Counted from the stretch's first letter, positions 1-8,466 are shown. The stretch: DNA of 34,181 nucleotides from Quinella sp. 2Q5 (GCA_015206785.1 JADEZQ010000020.1:1-34181), one strand, 5' to 3'. Notes: generated by a model not told the origin, from the letters alone. Numbers and translations are program-made.

Positions 1-690
<690 letters not shown>

Positions 691-733
691 TTCCACTAAT
701 GTTTTTTCCTGTGCGATTTTCAGGGAACTTCCC

Positions 734-853
734 TAAGCGGTGAAGTTAGCTGAGTGGTTCCACCCGTTCCCATTCCGAACACGGTAGTTAAGCACTCACA
801 CGCCGATGGTACTTGGGTGGTAACGCCCCGGAAGATTAGGTATTCGCCGCTAA
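734..853 (+). rRNA. rrf: 5S ribosomal RNA
   Basis: About 120 bases, starting some 45 bases after the 23S end. The conserved core CCACCCGTTCCCATTCCGAA lies at 760-779, and CGCCGATGGTACTTGGGTGG follows at 802-821. The ends pair as helix I (AGCGGTGAA with TTCGCCGCT). It belongs to the same rRNA transcription unit as the 23S gene. Ends were set from helix I pairing and may be off by one or two bases. Confidence 0.95.
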
Positions 854-860
854 AATCCTC

Positions 861-888
861 AGCCTTGGGTCTGAAAAGATTCAAGGCT
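861..888 (+). other. hairpin between 5S rRNA and tRNA-His
   Basis: A 7-bp perfect stem AGCCTTG/CAAGGCT (861-867 with 882-888) encloses a 14-base loop. It is followed by TAATTTG rather than a run of T, so it is a weak terminator at best. It may be an RNase processing stem between the 5S rRNA and the tRNAs in the same transcript. Confidence 0.5.
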
Positions 889-900
889 TAATTTGAAAAT

Positions 901-977
901 GGCGGCTCTGGTGAAGTGGTTAACACGTCGGATTGTGGCTCCGATATGCGTGGGTTCGATTCCCACGAGTCGCCCCA
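901..977 (+). tRNA. tRNA-His (GTG anticodon)
   Basis: A full cloverleaf can be drawn. The anticodon stem TCGGA/TCCGA holds the loop TTGTGGC, with anticodon GTG at 935-937. The T arm contains GGTTCGATTCC. The acceptor stem 902-908 pairs with 967-973, with one G-T pair. The extra G at position -1 (901) facing discriminator C (974) is the identity signature of tRNA-His. The CCA end is encoded (975-977). Confidence 0.96.
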
Positions 978-978
978 C

Positions 979-1054
<76 letters not shown>

Positions 1055-1067
1055 CACGGAAATTTGC

Positions 1068-1090
1068 AAGCCCTGTCATGGGGCTTTTTT
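1068..1090 (+). terminator. rho-independent terminator of rRNA/tRNA operon
   Basis: A 6-bp stem AAGCCC/GGGCTT (1068-1073 and 1081-1086) with a 7-base loop is followed directly by T residues to 1090. It sits 13 bases after tRNA-Trp and just before the next promoter, so it most likely ends the stable-RNA transcript. Confidence 0.85.
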
Positions 1091-1092
1091 CG

Positions 1093-1121
1093 TTGCAAGA
1101 CTCAACGCCGCGCGTTATAAT
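1093..1121 (+). promoter_or_regulatory. sigma70-type promoter for the GTPase-like gene
   Basis: TTGCAA (1093-1098), a 17-base spacer and TATAAT (1116-1121) make a near-consensus housekeeping promoter. It starts immediately after the tRNA terminator, about 30 bases before the RBS of the gene starting at 1159. Confidence 0.8.
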
Positions 1122-1158
1122 CTGCCGGAGGAATTCAACTGACAGAGGAGAAAAATTT

Positions 1159-2316
1159 TTGAGGTTCATGTTTAACGATTCGGAGGCAGTCTGCCCGCAC
1201 TGCCTGAGGAAACTTTCATTCGGCGGCGTGAAATTTTTTTGCGTGCCCGACGAGGACAGCCGCCACGAAGTTCGCCCGACCATAGCCGACAGGTTCAAGC
1301 GGCGATTGCCCGTTTGCCGACGACAACTTTGCCGCAACAAGGGCTTGACGATTCGCGAGGCGGTCTGTCGGGCGTGCGGTGAAAAAATTCCGCCGCAACT
1401 AATCTTCCACGACAAATATTTGAGCTTCTGCGCGGTGGGAGTATCCGGCGCGGGCAAGTCCAGCTACATGACGACGCTTTTGCACGAGCTGAAATATTCG
1501 GGTTTGCCGTGGGTTTTCCAGGCGATGGACGTGGAGACGACGCAACGTGCGCAGGTCAACGAACAACTGGTTTATGAGGAGCGACTTTGCCTGCGCGGCA
1601 CGAAGGCGGGCATTTCACCGAGGCCGCAACTTTGGACGATACTCGACAATTCCAAACCGAACGACAGGGTGCCGACGTACGCGATGACGATTTATGACGG
1701 CGCGGGCGAAGATTGCGAGCGGATTGATTACACGCCGATGGACGCCAAAATCAGTCGGTACCTTTCGGGCGCGAAGATGTTGATGATTATGTTCGACCCG
1801 CTGTTGCTGTCGAGTGTGCGCGGGGAAATTTCCAACGACGTGCTCAACGCGTCTATGGCGACGGATCGTCAGAGCAGTGCGCCCGCCAACATGGTGAGCA
1901 TGGTCAATTCTTTGGCGAACTACATCCGCCGCGCCTGCAACATTGCGCCGGGCAAAAGAATCGACCGCCGCGCCGCCGTGGTGCTCACGAAGCTGGACGC
2001 GCTGACCGAGATGATTAACGGCTTCGCGTCGGGAGCGACGATCCTCAAGCAGAGCCCGCACATTCAGAGCAAAGCCTTCGTCGAGAGCGACAGCGAGATG
2101 GTTGATTTGGAAATTCGCGACTGGTTGACGCGGCAGGGTGAGACCGCCTTCACCGACGCAATCGACGCCAACTTCAGGAACGTGCGCGTCTTCGGCGTGT
2201 CGAGCTTCGGCAGACCGCCGGATCTTCACAAACGCCTTGCTAAGGTTCGTCCGCACCGCGTGCTTGATCCGCTGATGTGGTTGCTTGCCGCCGAAGGAAT
2301 TATCCCGACGATTTGA
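1159..2316 (+). CDS. zinc-ribbon P-loop GTPase-like protein
   Basis: Predicted product is 385 aa from a TTG start at 1159, chosen because AGAGGAG (1144-1150) sits 8 bases upstream; ATG at 1168 is an alternative. Residues 1-80 carry Cys pairs C12-C15, C28, C53, C58 and C70-C73, which look like one or two zinc ribbons. A Walker A motif GVSGAGKS lies at 94-101. An Asp-x-x-Gly-like IYDGAGE (178-184) and TKLD (277-280) sit where G3 and G4 motifs of TRAFAC GTPases would be. There are no membrane segments. The order zinc ribbon then P-loop resembles the 'double-GTPase' (DO-GTPase2) type proteins described from conflict and signalling systems, but I could not test this by profile search. It is followed after 10 bases by a secreted-protein gene, so the two probably form an operon. 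The substrate is unknown. Confidence 0.75.
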   Translation: MRFMFNDSEAVCPHCLRKLSFGGVKFFCVPDEDSRHEVRPTIADRFKRRLPVCRRQLCRNKGLTIREAVCRACGEKIPPQLIFHDKYLSFCAVGVSGAGKSSYMTTLLHELKYSGLPWVFQAMDVETTQRAQVNEQLVYEERLCLRGTKAGISPRPQLWTILDNSKPNDRVPTYAMTIYDGAGEDCERIDYTPMDAKISRYLSGAKMLMIMFDPLLLSSVRGEISNDVLNASMATDRQSSAPANMVSMVNSLANYIRRACNIAPGKRIDRRAAVVLTKLDALTEMINGFASGATILKQSPHIQSKAFVESDSEMVDLEIRDWLTRQGETAFTDAIDANFRNVRVFGVSSFGRPPDLHKRLAKVRPHRVLDPLMWLLAAEGIIPTI

Positions 2317-2326
2317 GGTGACATCC

Positions 2327-2917
2327 GTGAAAAAAATTTTTGCCGCGCTGATTGTCCTGCTCGCGTTGACGGCGACGGCTCAAGCCGCAGAGCCCGTGCG
2401 AATCGCTCGACTGCCGATAATTTTCCGAAGCGACGTGCCCGACGAAAAGACCCGCGCCGCGTTGGAGACGAAGATTGAACGCGCAATCCATATCCCGTTG
2501 AACGGTTATCTGCAGGTGGCGGAGTATCTGCCGCCCGAAGAATCTGCCCGCGCACTCAACGGCATCTGGCAAAAAATTTCAGCCGCCGACAGGAAAGCCA
2601 AGCTCGCCGACGCAATGAGACCGCTGGCTGACGAACTCGACGCGGACATAATCGTTTGCCCCGTGCTGTTGGAATATTGGCAGATGGTCGTCGGGTTTTC
2701 AAGCATGTTTGCCGATGAGATTATGGACAGCCGCGCCGCCGTGGAGCTGATTGTTTACGACCGCCGCACCGATGAACTGCTCGACAAGAAATCTTCGCGC
2801 ATATATCACGACACCATGAGCGGCTTGGGCACGGCGTCGCATCTGGCGGCGGAATGTTTGGACAAGGTTATCGCTCAAACCAAATTGCACGAACGCATTC
2901 GCGCAATCGGCAAGTAA
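2327..2917 (+). CDS. small secreted protein of unknown function
   Basis: Predicted product is 196 aa. The GTG start at 2327 is supported by the upstream GAGGTG (2315-2320) and by the fact that it begins exactly at a classic signal peptide: MKK, a hydrophobic stretch, then AQA before AEP, with predicted cleavage near residue 20. An ATG further upstream at 2285 would bury the signal peptide. The mature part is alpha/beta in character, with no cysteine-rich, catalytic or transmembrane signature that I recognise. It contains a segment resembling proteins that bind or assemble at the envelope (ELDADIIVCPVLLEYW), but no function can be assigned. The 10-base gap to the GTPase-like gene suggests co-transcription. 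The stop codon is followed immediately by the htrA promoter. Confidence 0.8.
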   Translation: MKKIFAALIVLLALTATAQAAEPVRIARLPIIFRSDVPDEKTRAALETKIERAIHIPLNGYLQVAEYLPPEESARALNGIWQKISAADRKAKLADAMRPLADELDADIIVCPVLLEYWQMVVGFSSMFADEIMDSRAAVELIVYDRRTDELLDKKSSRIYHDTMSGLGTASHLAAECLDKVIAQTKLHERIRAIGK

Positions 2918-2946
2918 TTGACAAGCGGCAATGCAAAATTTACAAT
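2918..2946 (+). promoter_or_regulatory. sigma70-type promoter of htrA-rlmH
   Basis: TTGACA (2918-2923), a 17-base spacer and TACAAT (2941-2946) give a perfect -35 and a five-of-six -10. It begins one base after the preceding stop codon. Predicted transcription start near 2953 leaves only about 13 bases of leader before the htrA ATG. An in-frame TTG at 2918 is part of this promoter, which argues against it being the htrA start. Confidence 0.85.
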
Positions 2947-2965
2947 GACTGCGGAGGCGGTTAAC

Positions 2966-4111
2966 ATGAACTCGAAAAAATTCACGAAGATAATCTGCGC
3001 GGCGGCAGTCGTCGCGGCAATGACGTTTTCTGGGTGCAGCGACCTGACGGGGCTCACTGGCGGCGATAAGTCTGCTGAACAGCCCGCGGCAACGTCGGCG
3101 ACGAAGACCGTTGCCGTGACTGAGGCGGCACCCAATAAGCCCGAAAGCAACGCAAAAATTTCCGACGCCCGCAACACTCCTGCCGTGCGCGTGGCAAAGA
3201 CTGTCGGACCTGCAGTTGTAGGCATCACCAATAAAGCCGTGGCGCGTGACTTCTTCGACCGAACGGTTGAGACCGAAGGCGTGGGCTCAGGTGTCATCTT
3301 TAAGAGCGACGGCTACATTATTACCAACAACCACGTTATCGCCGGCGCGAAGGAGATCATCGTCTCGCTGTCGGACGGCAACACCGTCAATGGCACGCTC
3401 ATCGGCACGGACGAAATGACTGACATCGCCGTCGTCAAAGTGGACGCCAAAGACCTGCCGACTGCAACGCTGGGCAATTCGGACGAAGTTGTCGTCGGTG
3501 AACCCGCAATCGCCATCGGCAACCCAATGGGGCTGGAGTTTCAAGGCTCGGTTACCGTCGGCGTCATCAGCGCGTTGAACAGGACGCTTGACCTAAACGA
3601 TAAGCGCGTAAAACTTTTCCAGACGGACGCGGCAATCAGCCCCGGCAATTCGGGCGGCGCACTCGTCAACGCGGACGGTGAAGTCATCGGCATCAACAGC
3701 GCGAAGCTCGCGACAATGGGCGTTGAAGGCATGGGCTTTGCTATCCCGATTAACACCGTCAAAGCAATCGTCGAAGAGCTCATGAGCAAGGGCTATGTCG
3801 CGCGTCCGTATCTGGGCGTGACCATCTTCGACAAACCGACTGCCGCGCGTTACGGCTATCAGCTCACGATTGACAAGGGCGTTTACGTCTTCCAGGTCGC
3901 GATTGATTCACCGGCGGGGCGTGCGGGCTTCCGACGCGGCGACATCATCTTGAGCATCGACGGCAAGGCTGTCAACTCCGTCACCGACGTTCGCAGTGAG
4001 GTCGCGGCGCACAAGGTCGGCGACAAAGTCAAAGTCCTGCTCGACCGCGACGGCAAGCAAGACACCGTTGAAGTCGCGCTGGAAGAAATGCCGCAACCTT
4101 CCAACCAGTGA
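2966..4111 (+). CDS. htrA: HtrA/DegP-family serine protease, lipoprotein
   Basis: Product is 381 aa from ATG 2966 (GGAGGCGG 7 bases upstream). It is an envelope quality-control protease that degrades misfolded proteins. The N terminus has a positively charged, hydrophobic signal ending in a lipobox (FSGC, Cys24), so it is predicted to be lipid-anchored after processing by Lgt and LspA; an lgt gene lies in this window. A Ser/Thr/Ala/Lys-rich linker (25-70) follows. The trypsin-like domain has the complete triad: His123 in TNNHV, Asp153 in MTDIAVVK, Ser229 in GNSGGA. One PDZ domain occupies about 285-370. Most bacillary HtrA proteins use an N-terminal membrane helix instead, so the lipobox is the distinctive point. 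The gene overlaps rlmH by 4 bases, an arrangement common in Firmicutes. Confidence 0.95.
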   Translation: MNSKKFTKIICAAAVVAAMTFSGCSDLTGLTGGDKSAEQPAATSATKTVAVTEAAPNKPESNAKISDARNTPAVRVAKTVGPAVVGITNKAVARDFFDRTVETEGVGSGVIFKSDGYIITNNHVIAGAKEIIVSLSDGNTVNGTLIGTDEMTDIAVVKVDAKDLPTATLGNSDEVVVGEPAIAIGNPMGLEFQGSVTVGVISALNRTLDLNDKRVKLFQTDAAISPGNSGGALVNADGEVIGINSAKLATMGVEGMGFAIPINTVKAIVEELMSKGYVARPYLGVTIFDKPTAARYGYQLTIDKGVYVFQVAIDSPAGRAGFRRGDIILSIDGKAVNSVTDVRSEVAAHKVGDKVKVLLDRDGKQDTVEVALEEMPQPSNQ

Positions 4112-4551
4112 AGATAACTTTGGTTGTCGTCGGCAAGCTCAAGGAAAAATTTCTGGTCGCGGGCGTGGCGGAATATCTCAAGCGTCTACAGAAGTTCACA
4201 CGCGTGGAAGTTCGCGAAGTGCCCGAATGCCGCACCGTCAACGAGGAAGCGCAACGTCTGCTGTCTTTGGTGCCGCGTGATTCGTGGCTGTGCGTGTTGG
4301 ACGTGGCGGGCGTCGAGATGTCGTCGGAGGAGTTCGCAAAAAAAATTGCCGCGCTGACATTGGACGGCATGAGCAATCTGACGTTCGCAATCGGCGGGGC
4401 GTTCGGTCTCGGTGACGAACTGCGGCGGGCGGCTGACTTTCGCTTGAGCCTGTCGCAAATGACGCTGACCCATCAAATGGCGCGGCTGATCCTCGTCGAA
4501 CAAATCTACCGCGCGTTCAAGATCAATCGCAACGAACCGTATCATTGGTAG
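4108..4551 (+). CDS. rlmH: 23S rRNA (pseudouridine-1915 N3) methyltransferase RlmH
   Basis: Product is 147 aa (family about 155-160). RlmH is a SPOUT-fold enzyme that methylates pseudouridine 1915 in helix 69 of 23S rRNA on assembled 70S ribosomes. Hallmarks are the SAM-binding segment FAIGGAFGLGDELR (about residues 93-106), the LSLSQMTLTHQMAR block, and the strictly conserved C terminus RNEPYHW. The GTG start overlaps the htrA stop (GTGA), implying translational coupling. The last 23 bp of the gene are repeated a short distance downstream (4585-4607). Confidence 0.95.
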   Translation: MKITLVVVGKLKEKFLVAGVAEYLKRLQKFTRVEVREVPECRTVNEEAQRLLSLVPRDSWLCVLDVAGVEMSSEEFAKKIAALTLDGMSNLTFAIGGAFGLGDELRRAADFRLSLSQMTLTHQMARLILVEQIYRAFKINRNEPYHW

Positions 4552-4607
4552 TCGCGAAAACTGTTCCCCCGCTTTTGAAGCGGGCGCAACGAACCGTATC
4601 ATTGGTA
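4528..4607 (+). repeat. 23-bp direct duplication of the rlmH 3' end with internal hairpin
   Basis: CGCAACGAACCGTATCATTG plus GTA occurs at 4528-4550 (end of rlmH including its stop) and again, identically, at 4585-4607. The 34 bases between include a perfect 7-bp hairpin CCCGCTT/AAGCGGG (4568-4584). This looks like a remnant of a slippage or insertion event at the gene end; the second copy is not in a recognisable gene. Confidence 0.9.
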
Positions 4608-4613
4608 AGCACA

Positions 4614-4640
4614 GGGAGCCCGCGCGCTCCCTAAATTTTT
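4614..4640 (+). terminator. probable rho-independent terminator after rlmH
   Basis: The stem GGGAGC/GCTCCC (4614-4619 and 4626-4631) with a 6-base GC loop is followed by TAAATTTTT. It lies between rlmH and manA and would end the htrA-rlmH transcript. Confidence 0.7.
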
Positions 4641-4657
4641 ATGGAGGCGAGATTTTT

Positions 4658-5584
4658 ATGGCGATACTCAAACTTAAACCTGCGTGCAAAGATTACGTCT
4701 GGGGCGGGCGGCGGCTCATCGAAGAGTTCGGCATTCAACCCGACGCGAAAACTTTGGCGGAGGCGTGGGTGCTTTCGGCTCACCCTGACGGCGCGTCAAC
4801 TGTCGACGGCGAACCGTTGCCCGATTACATCAAACGCCACGGCAAAGAAATTCTCGGCACCAACTGCCAAGGCATGCGCGACTTCCCGATTCTCGTCAAG
4901 ATCATCGACGCGCACGACAATCTTTCCGTACAAGTGCACCCCGACGACGCTTATGCCCTGGTCAACGAAGGTCAGCGCGGCAAGAGCGAAGTTTGGTACG
5001 TGCTCGATTCGGCGGAGGATGCCGTGCTCTATTGCGGCTTTCGCGAAAAAATTTCCCGCGAAGAATTTGTCGCCCGCATAAAGGACAACACGCTCATTGA
5101 CGTTCTGCACGCCGTGCCCGCCAAACGCGGCGAGGTGCTCTTCATTCCCGCCGGCACCGTTCACGCTCTGGGCAAGGGCGTCCTGCTCGTGGAGATCCAA
5201 GAGAATTCCAACGTCACCTACCGAATCTTCGACTACGGACGCGACCGCCCGTTACACATCGCCAAAGCTCTCGACGTCACCAATCTCAACCCGTCCGTCG
5301 AACGCGGCGAACAATATCCGCACGTGGCCGCCTGTCCGTATTTCGTCGTGGATAAGCTCGACCTTGACGGCGAGATTTTGTCGGAGGCTCAAGGCGTCGT
5401 CGACGAGAAAAGTTTTCTGCACGTGCTGGTTCTCGGCGGCGAAGGCGTCATCACCTGCGGCGACGAGGAAGTTCGTTACGGCAAGGGCGATTCGTTTCTC
5501 CTGACGGCCGGCTCCGGCGAGTGGACGATTAGCGGCACCTGCGACGCCCTGCTGACAACCGTGCCCGATGCAAAAAATTTTTGA
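4658..5584 (+). CDS. manA: mannose-6-phosphate isomerase, class I (short Firmicutes type)
   Basis: Product is 308 aa, the length of the short bacterial class I enzymes. It interconverts fructose-6-phosphate and mannose-6-phosphate in the cytoplasm, supplying mannose for polysaccharide or nucleotide-sugar synthesis. It is a cupin; the zinc ligands are visible as Gln92 and His94 in VQVHPDD, Glu111 in KSEVWYVL, and His169 in IPAGTVHAL. The N terminus LKPACKDYVWGGRRL is typical. ATG 4658 is preceded by GGAGGCG (4643-4649). It overlaps the following methyltransferase gene by 17 bases, so the two are translated from one mRNA. Confidence 0.93.
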   Translation: MAILKLKPACKDYVWGGRRLIEEFGIQPDAKTLAEAWVLSAHPDGASTVDGEPLPDYIKRHGKEILGTNCQGMRDFPILVKIIDAHDNLSVQVHPDDAYALVNEGQRGKSEVWYVLDSAEDAVLYCGFREKISREEFVARIKDNTLIDVLHAVPAKRGEVLFIPAGTVHALGKGVLLVEIQENSNVTYRIFDYGRDRPLHIAKALDVTNLNPSVERGEQYPHVAACPYFVVDKLDLDGEILSEAQGVVDEKSFLHVLVLGGEGVITCGDEEVRYGKGDSFLLTAGSGEWTISGTCDALLTTVPDAKNF

Positions 5585-6236
5585 CGCCTATCAACGCGTC
5601 GGCAGCCTGGCAAAATTTTATGACGCGATGCTGACGAACGAGGGCGTTGTCTCTCGTGCGGCGATGAAAATTTTTTGGGGACTCGACGGCGACGCTTACG
5701 AAAAATTTTTGGCGCAGGCGTTCGCAGGAATCCCCAACGACTTCAACGGGCGGCTGCTCGAAGTTCCGGTCGGCACGGGCGTGCTGAGTCTTCCGCGTTG
5801 GCGTGAACTCGTCGGCGCGGAAATTTTTTGCGTCGATCTGTCGGACAAGATGCTTGCCGTTGCCGAAGCGCGGGCGGTTGAATTGAATCTGCGCGGGAAA
5901 TTTTTTCGCGGGGACGTGGCGTCGTTGCCGTTCGCGGAAGAATTTTTCGACGCGGTGGTCTCGATTAACGGGCTGCACGTCTTCCCGAACAAGGCGGCGG
6001 CGTTGATGGAAATGCGGCGCGTGCTCAAGGTCGGCGGAATTTTTTGCGGGTGCATGTACGTGGCGGGGCTCAACCGTCGCACGGATCTGTTCGTGGAAAA
6101 ATTTTGTGTGCCGCGCGGATTGTTCAGCCCGCCGTTCGAGACGTTCGACAGCCTGCAAAAAAAATTGCGCGAGCTTTTCACCCGCGCCGAGGTCACGCAC
6201 GTCAAATCATTTGCCGGTTTCGTCTGCGTCAAGTAG
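5568..6236 (+). CDS. class I SAM-dependent methyltransferase, substrate unknown
   Basis: Product is 222 aa. The Rossmann-fold motif I is LLEVPVGTG (63-71), followed by an acidic residue at the end of strand beta2 (CVDLSDKML, Asp90), the GDVASLPF motif near 115-122, and the post-III segment MRRVLKVGGIF. This is the UbiE/Methyltransf_11 arrangement. The active-site Gly-x-Gly is reduced to V-G-T-G, which is common in the group. The start overlaps the end of manA, implying coupled expression, although no shared pathway is obvious. Its 3' end overlaps the convergent kinase gene by 30 bases. Confidence 0.85.
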   Translation: MQKIFDAYQRVGSLAKFYDAMLTNEGVVSRAAMKIFWGLDGDAYEKFLAQAFAGIPNDFNGRLLEVPVGTGVLSLPRWRELVGAEIFCVDLSDKMLAVAEARAVELNLRGKFFRGDVASLPFAEEFFDAVVSINGLHVFPNKAAALMEMRRVLKVGGIFCGCMYVAGLNRRTDLFVEKFCVPRGLFSPPFETFDSLQKKLRELFTRAEVTHVKSFAGFVCVK

Positions 6237-7595
6237 CTCGACGATCTTGCGCAGAGTTTCGACGCCACCGACGTTGCCGGGGAAAATGACGTAGCTCATG
6301 GCGGGGAACTTGCTTTCTGCGCCGAGTTTCCAGACGGGAACGCCGGCCGCCGCTTGCCCGATGACGAGCGCACGTTTGACGCCCAGAGCTTTGGTGCCGA
6401 TGTCCGCGGAGGTGATGCCGCCCTTGGCGATCAAAAATTTCGGGCGAACGTTGAGCCTGCGGACGATGTCGGTGAGCGCGGCGGAAATGTTCACGGAGGC
6501 GGCGAGGTTGCCTTCGGCGTCACCCACGTTCAAAATTTTGCGGCTGGTGTAAATCGTCACGGTCAGCCCGCGCGAAAGATTTTCTTCGGCTTGACGGACG
6601 ATGTCAGCGACCGCGGCGAGGTTGGTCACGTCAAACTCGATGAAGACGACCGAAGGCAGCTTGCGCAGTTCGTTGAGTTGAGCGGTGGTCTTTTGCACGT
6701 GTGAGCCGACGACAATCAGCCCGCCGTTGAGATTGGTGCCGTCGATGAGTTCGCCGCGCGTGAGAAAATTTTTGTCCGCGATGCCGCCGATGACTTTGGT
6801 GAACGCCGCCGCCGTTCGGAAGAGAAAATTTTTTCCCGCCGCCAAAGATTTCAGCAGAGCCAGCGAAAAAATTTCCACGTCGACATAATCCACGGCATTG
6901 ACGACAACTTTACCGAAGCCCGTCACCGAATTGAGCCGCGCAGAAATTTCGTCAACGTCGCCGCCGCGCAGCTCTTCCAAACCGATGCAAGTGACGCCGT
7001 CGGCGGGGAACGCGCCGTGAGTTTTTTCCGCGATGTAGTCAGCGAGATTGGAACTGGTGTAACCAAAAGTTTTGTCGTGCGCGAATTCGGTTTCGCCGGC
7101 GGGAATGAGCCGGTCGCCGTCGCGGACGTAGTGCACGTTGCCGATTGTGAAGCGGCCGCCCTCCTTGAAGAACGGGATCAAAATTTCGCCGTCGATGCGG
7201 TGACCGTGAGCCTCAAGCGTATTGCGAAGCGTTTGCGTCTCCAACGGATAATGCCCGCGCAAAGTTGAATCGCTGCGGCTGACGACGATGAATTCCCTGC
7301 CGAAAGTTTTTGCCGCCGCGCAGATTCGTTCGGCGATTTTTTTATGCTCGGCAGCTGTCTTGTCGGCACTGAAGGCGCGCGAATTGTTCAGCACGAAGAA
7401 CATGGCGTTCGGCTCAGCAAAACCCGCGGCAATGTCTTGGGCAGTCCAATCGGTGTAGACGTTGACGCCGTGGACGGTCTGCACGCCGGTCGGGTCGTCG
7501 TCGAGCACGATGATCTTGCGCGGAAAATCTTCCAACGCCGCCGCCAATCGGTCACGGAAAAATTTTTCGTCGACGCTTGGGATTTGGTTGAACAT
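6207..7595 (-). CDS. four-carbon acid sugar kinase family protein (DUF1537)
   Basis: Product is 462 aa, normal for the family. DUF1537/OtnK-type kinases phosphorylate four-carbon acid sugars such as erythronate or threonate, usually next to a dehydrogenase and an aldolase or isomerase; none is present here, so the substrate is open. Visible signatures are the N-terminal substrate-binding motif LDDDPTGVQT (31-40), the SRSDSTLRGHYP block near 106-117, and the C-terminal nucleotide-binding segment IAKGGITSADIGTKAL. ATG 7595 has GGAGGC just upstream on the minus strand. It lies 51 bases downstream of the ABC permease gene with no clear terminator between, so they are probably co-transcribed. It ends tail to tail, overlapping the methyltransferase gene. 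Confidence 0.88.
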   Translation of the reverse strand: MFNQIPSVDEKFFRDRLAAALEDFPRKIIVLDDDPTGVQTVHGVNVYTDWTAQDIAAGFAEPNAMFFVLNNSRAFSADKTAAEHKKIAERICAAAKTFGREFIVVSRSDSTLRGHYPLETQTLRNTLEAHGHRIDGEILIPFFKEGGRFTIGNVHYVRDGDRLIPAGETEFAHDKTFGYTSSNLADYIAEKTHGAFPADGVTCIGLEELRGGDVDEISARLNSVTGFGKVVVNAVDYVDVEIFSLALLKSLAAGKNFLFRTAAAFTKVIGGIADKNFLTRGELIDGTNLNGGLIVVGSHVQKTTAQLNELRKLPSVVFIEFDVTNLAAVADIVRQAEENLSRGLTVTIYTSRKILNVGDAEGNLAASVNISAALTDIVRRLNVRPKFLIAKGGITSADIGTKALGVKRALVIGQAAAGVPVWKLGAESKFPAMSYVIFPGNVGGVETLRKIVELLDADETGK

Positions 7596-7610
7596 ATCGT
7601 TTGCCTCCGT

Positions 7611-7639
7611 TTGACAGAAAATTTTTCGCGGGCTAGAAT
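7611..7639 (+). promoter_or_regulatory. consensus-like promoter pointing antisense to the permease gene
   Basis: TTGACA (7611-7616), a 17-base spacer and TAGAAT (7634-7639) sit on the plus strand in the gap between two minus-strand genes. Transcription would start near 7646 and run antisense into the 3' end of the permease gene. No plus-strand gene follows. It may be a chance match, since the spacer includes the AT-rich motif common in this genome. Confidence 0.35.
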
Positions 7640-7646
7640 TTTGAAG

Positions 7647-8459
7647 TCACAGCACGTCGGCAAAATGCGGGCGAAGTTTTTTAAAGCACCACGCCCCCGC
7701 GAACATCACAACTGCCGTCGAGCACCAGAAGTACGCCGTCAAGTGCGGGTGTTGCCAAAACCATTCGTGATAGATGAAACTCTGCCGCCAGCCTTCCACG
7801 ATGTAATAGGCGGGGTTGAGCTTGAGCACGAACTGAAACCTTTCGGGGATCATCTGCAGGTTCCAGAAGATGGGCGTGCCCCAAAAGCCGAACTGCAACA
7901 TCATCCCGACGAACTGACCGATGTCTCGCATGAAGACCGTGAGCGAACTGGTCAGCCAACTTATGCCGAGCACCAGACAAATCATTGCGAACAGATAGTA
8001 GACGAGCTGCAGGCTGTAAATTGTCGGCGGGTAACCGTAAACCGCGAACATCATCAACAGCACGCCGACGAAGAACAGATTCACCACCAACGCGCTTGCG
8101 ATTTTGACGATGGGCAACAGCTCCACGCGGAAGACGATTTTCTTCACCAGGAACGCGCTTTCGATAACCGAGTTCGTCGCGCTCAAGATTGCGTCGCTCA
8201 AGAAGAACCACGGGAACATTCCGCACACCAGCCACAGTATGAACGGGAAGTTGTCCACGGGCGCGGACTTGAAGCCGACTTGGAAGACGAACCAGAAAAT
8301 CATCACGGTGACCGCCGGCTGAATGAACGCCCACAAAATTCCCAGGTATGAGCCGAGATATCGTTGGCGGAAATCACGGCGCGTCATCTGCCAAAGAAAT
8401 TTTCGGTTGGCAACGATATCGCGCACGAGACCGATTAAGTTGTCGTAAAGTTTTTTCAT
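7647..8459 (-). CDS. ABC-2 type transporter permease (polysaccharide/polyol phosphate export type)
   Basis: Product is 270 aa from ATG 8459. The protein has six predicted membrane helices, an amphipathic N terminus with the family motif RDFRQRYLGSYLGILWAFIQP (about 26-46), and the conserved ending PAYYIVEGWRQSF. This is the TagG/Wzm/KpsM-like ABC-2 family that moves lipid-linked polysaccharide, teichoic acid or O antigen across the inner membrane. The partner ATPase gene is not adjacent, which is unusual. An in-frame GTG at 8480 would add seven residues but also lacks an RBS. A promoter's -10 lies only 7 bases before ATG 8459, so the message may be leaderless. The permease is not a type I secretion transporter and cannot be linked directly to the giant RTX proteins. 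Confidence 0.88.
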   Translation of the reverse strand: MKKLYDNLIGLVRDIVANRKFLWQMTRRDFRQRYLGSYLGILWAFIQPAVTVMIFWFVFQVGFKSAPVDNFPFILWLVCGMFPWFFLSDAILSATNSVIESAFLVKKIVFRVELLPIVKIASALVVNLFFVGVLLMMFAVYGYPPTIYSLQLVYYLFAMICLVLGISWLTSSLTVFMRDIGQFVGMMLQFGFWGTPIFWNLQMIPERFQFVLKLNPAYYIVEGWRQSFIYHEWFWQHPHLTAYFWCSTAVVMFAGAWCFKKLRPHFADVL

Positions 8460-8466
8460 GGCGACG

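Noticed and set aside
7344-8351. A 335-codon plus-strand open frame opposite the kinase and permease genes
   Set aside because: It lies over two well-supported minus-strand genes and encodes a His/Glu-rich non-protein-like sequence.
7647-8459. ABC permease as the type I exporter of the giant RTX proteins
   Set aside because: It is an ABC-2 polysaccharide-type permease without an ATPase or peptidase domain; type I exporters have a fused ATPase and a HlyD partner.
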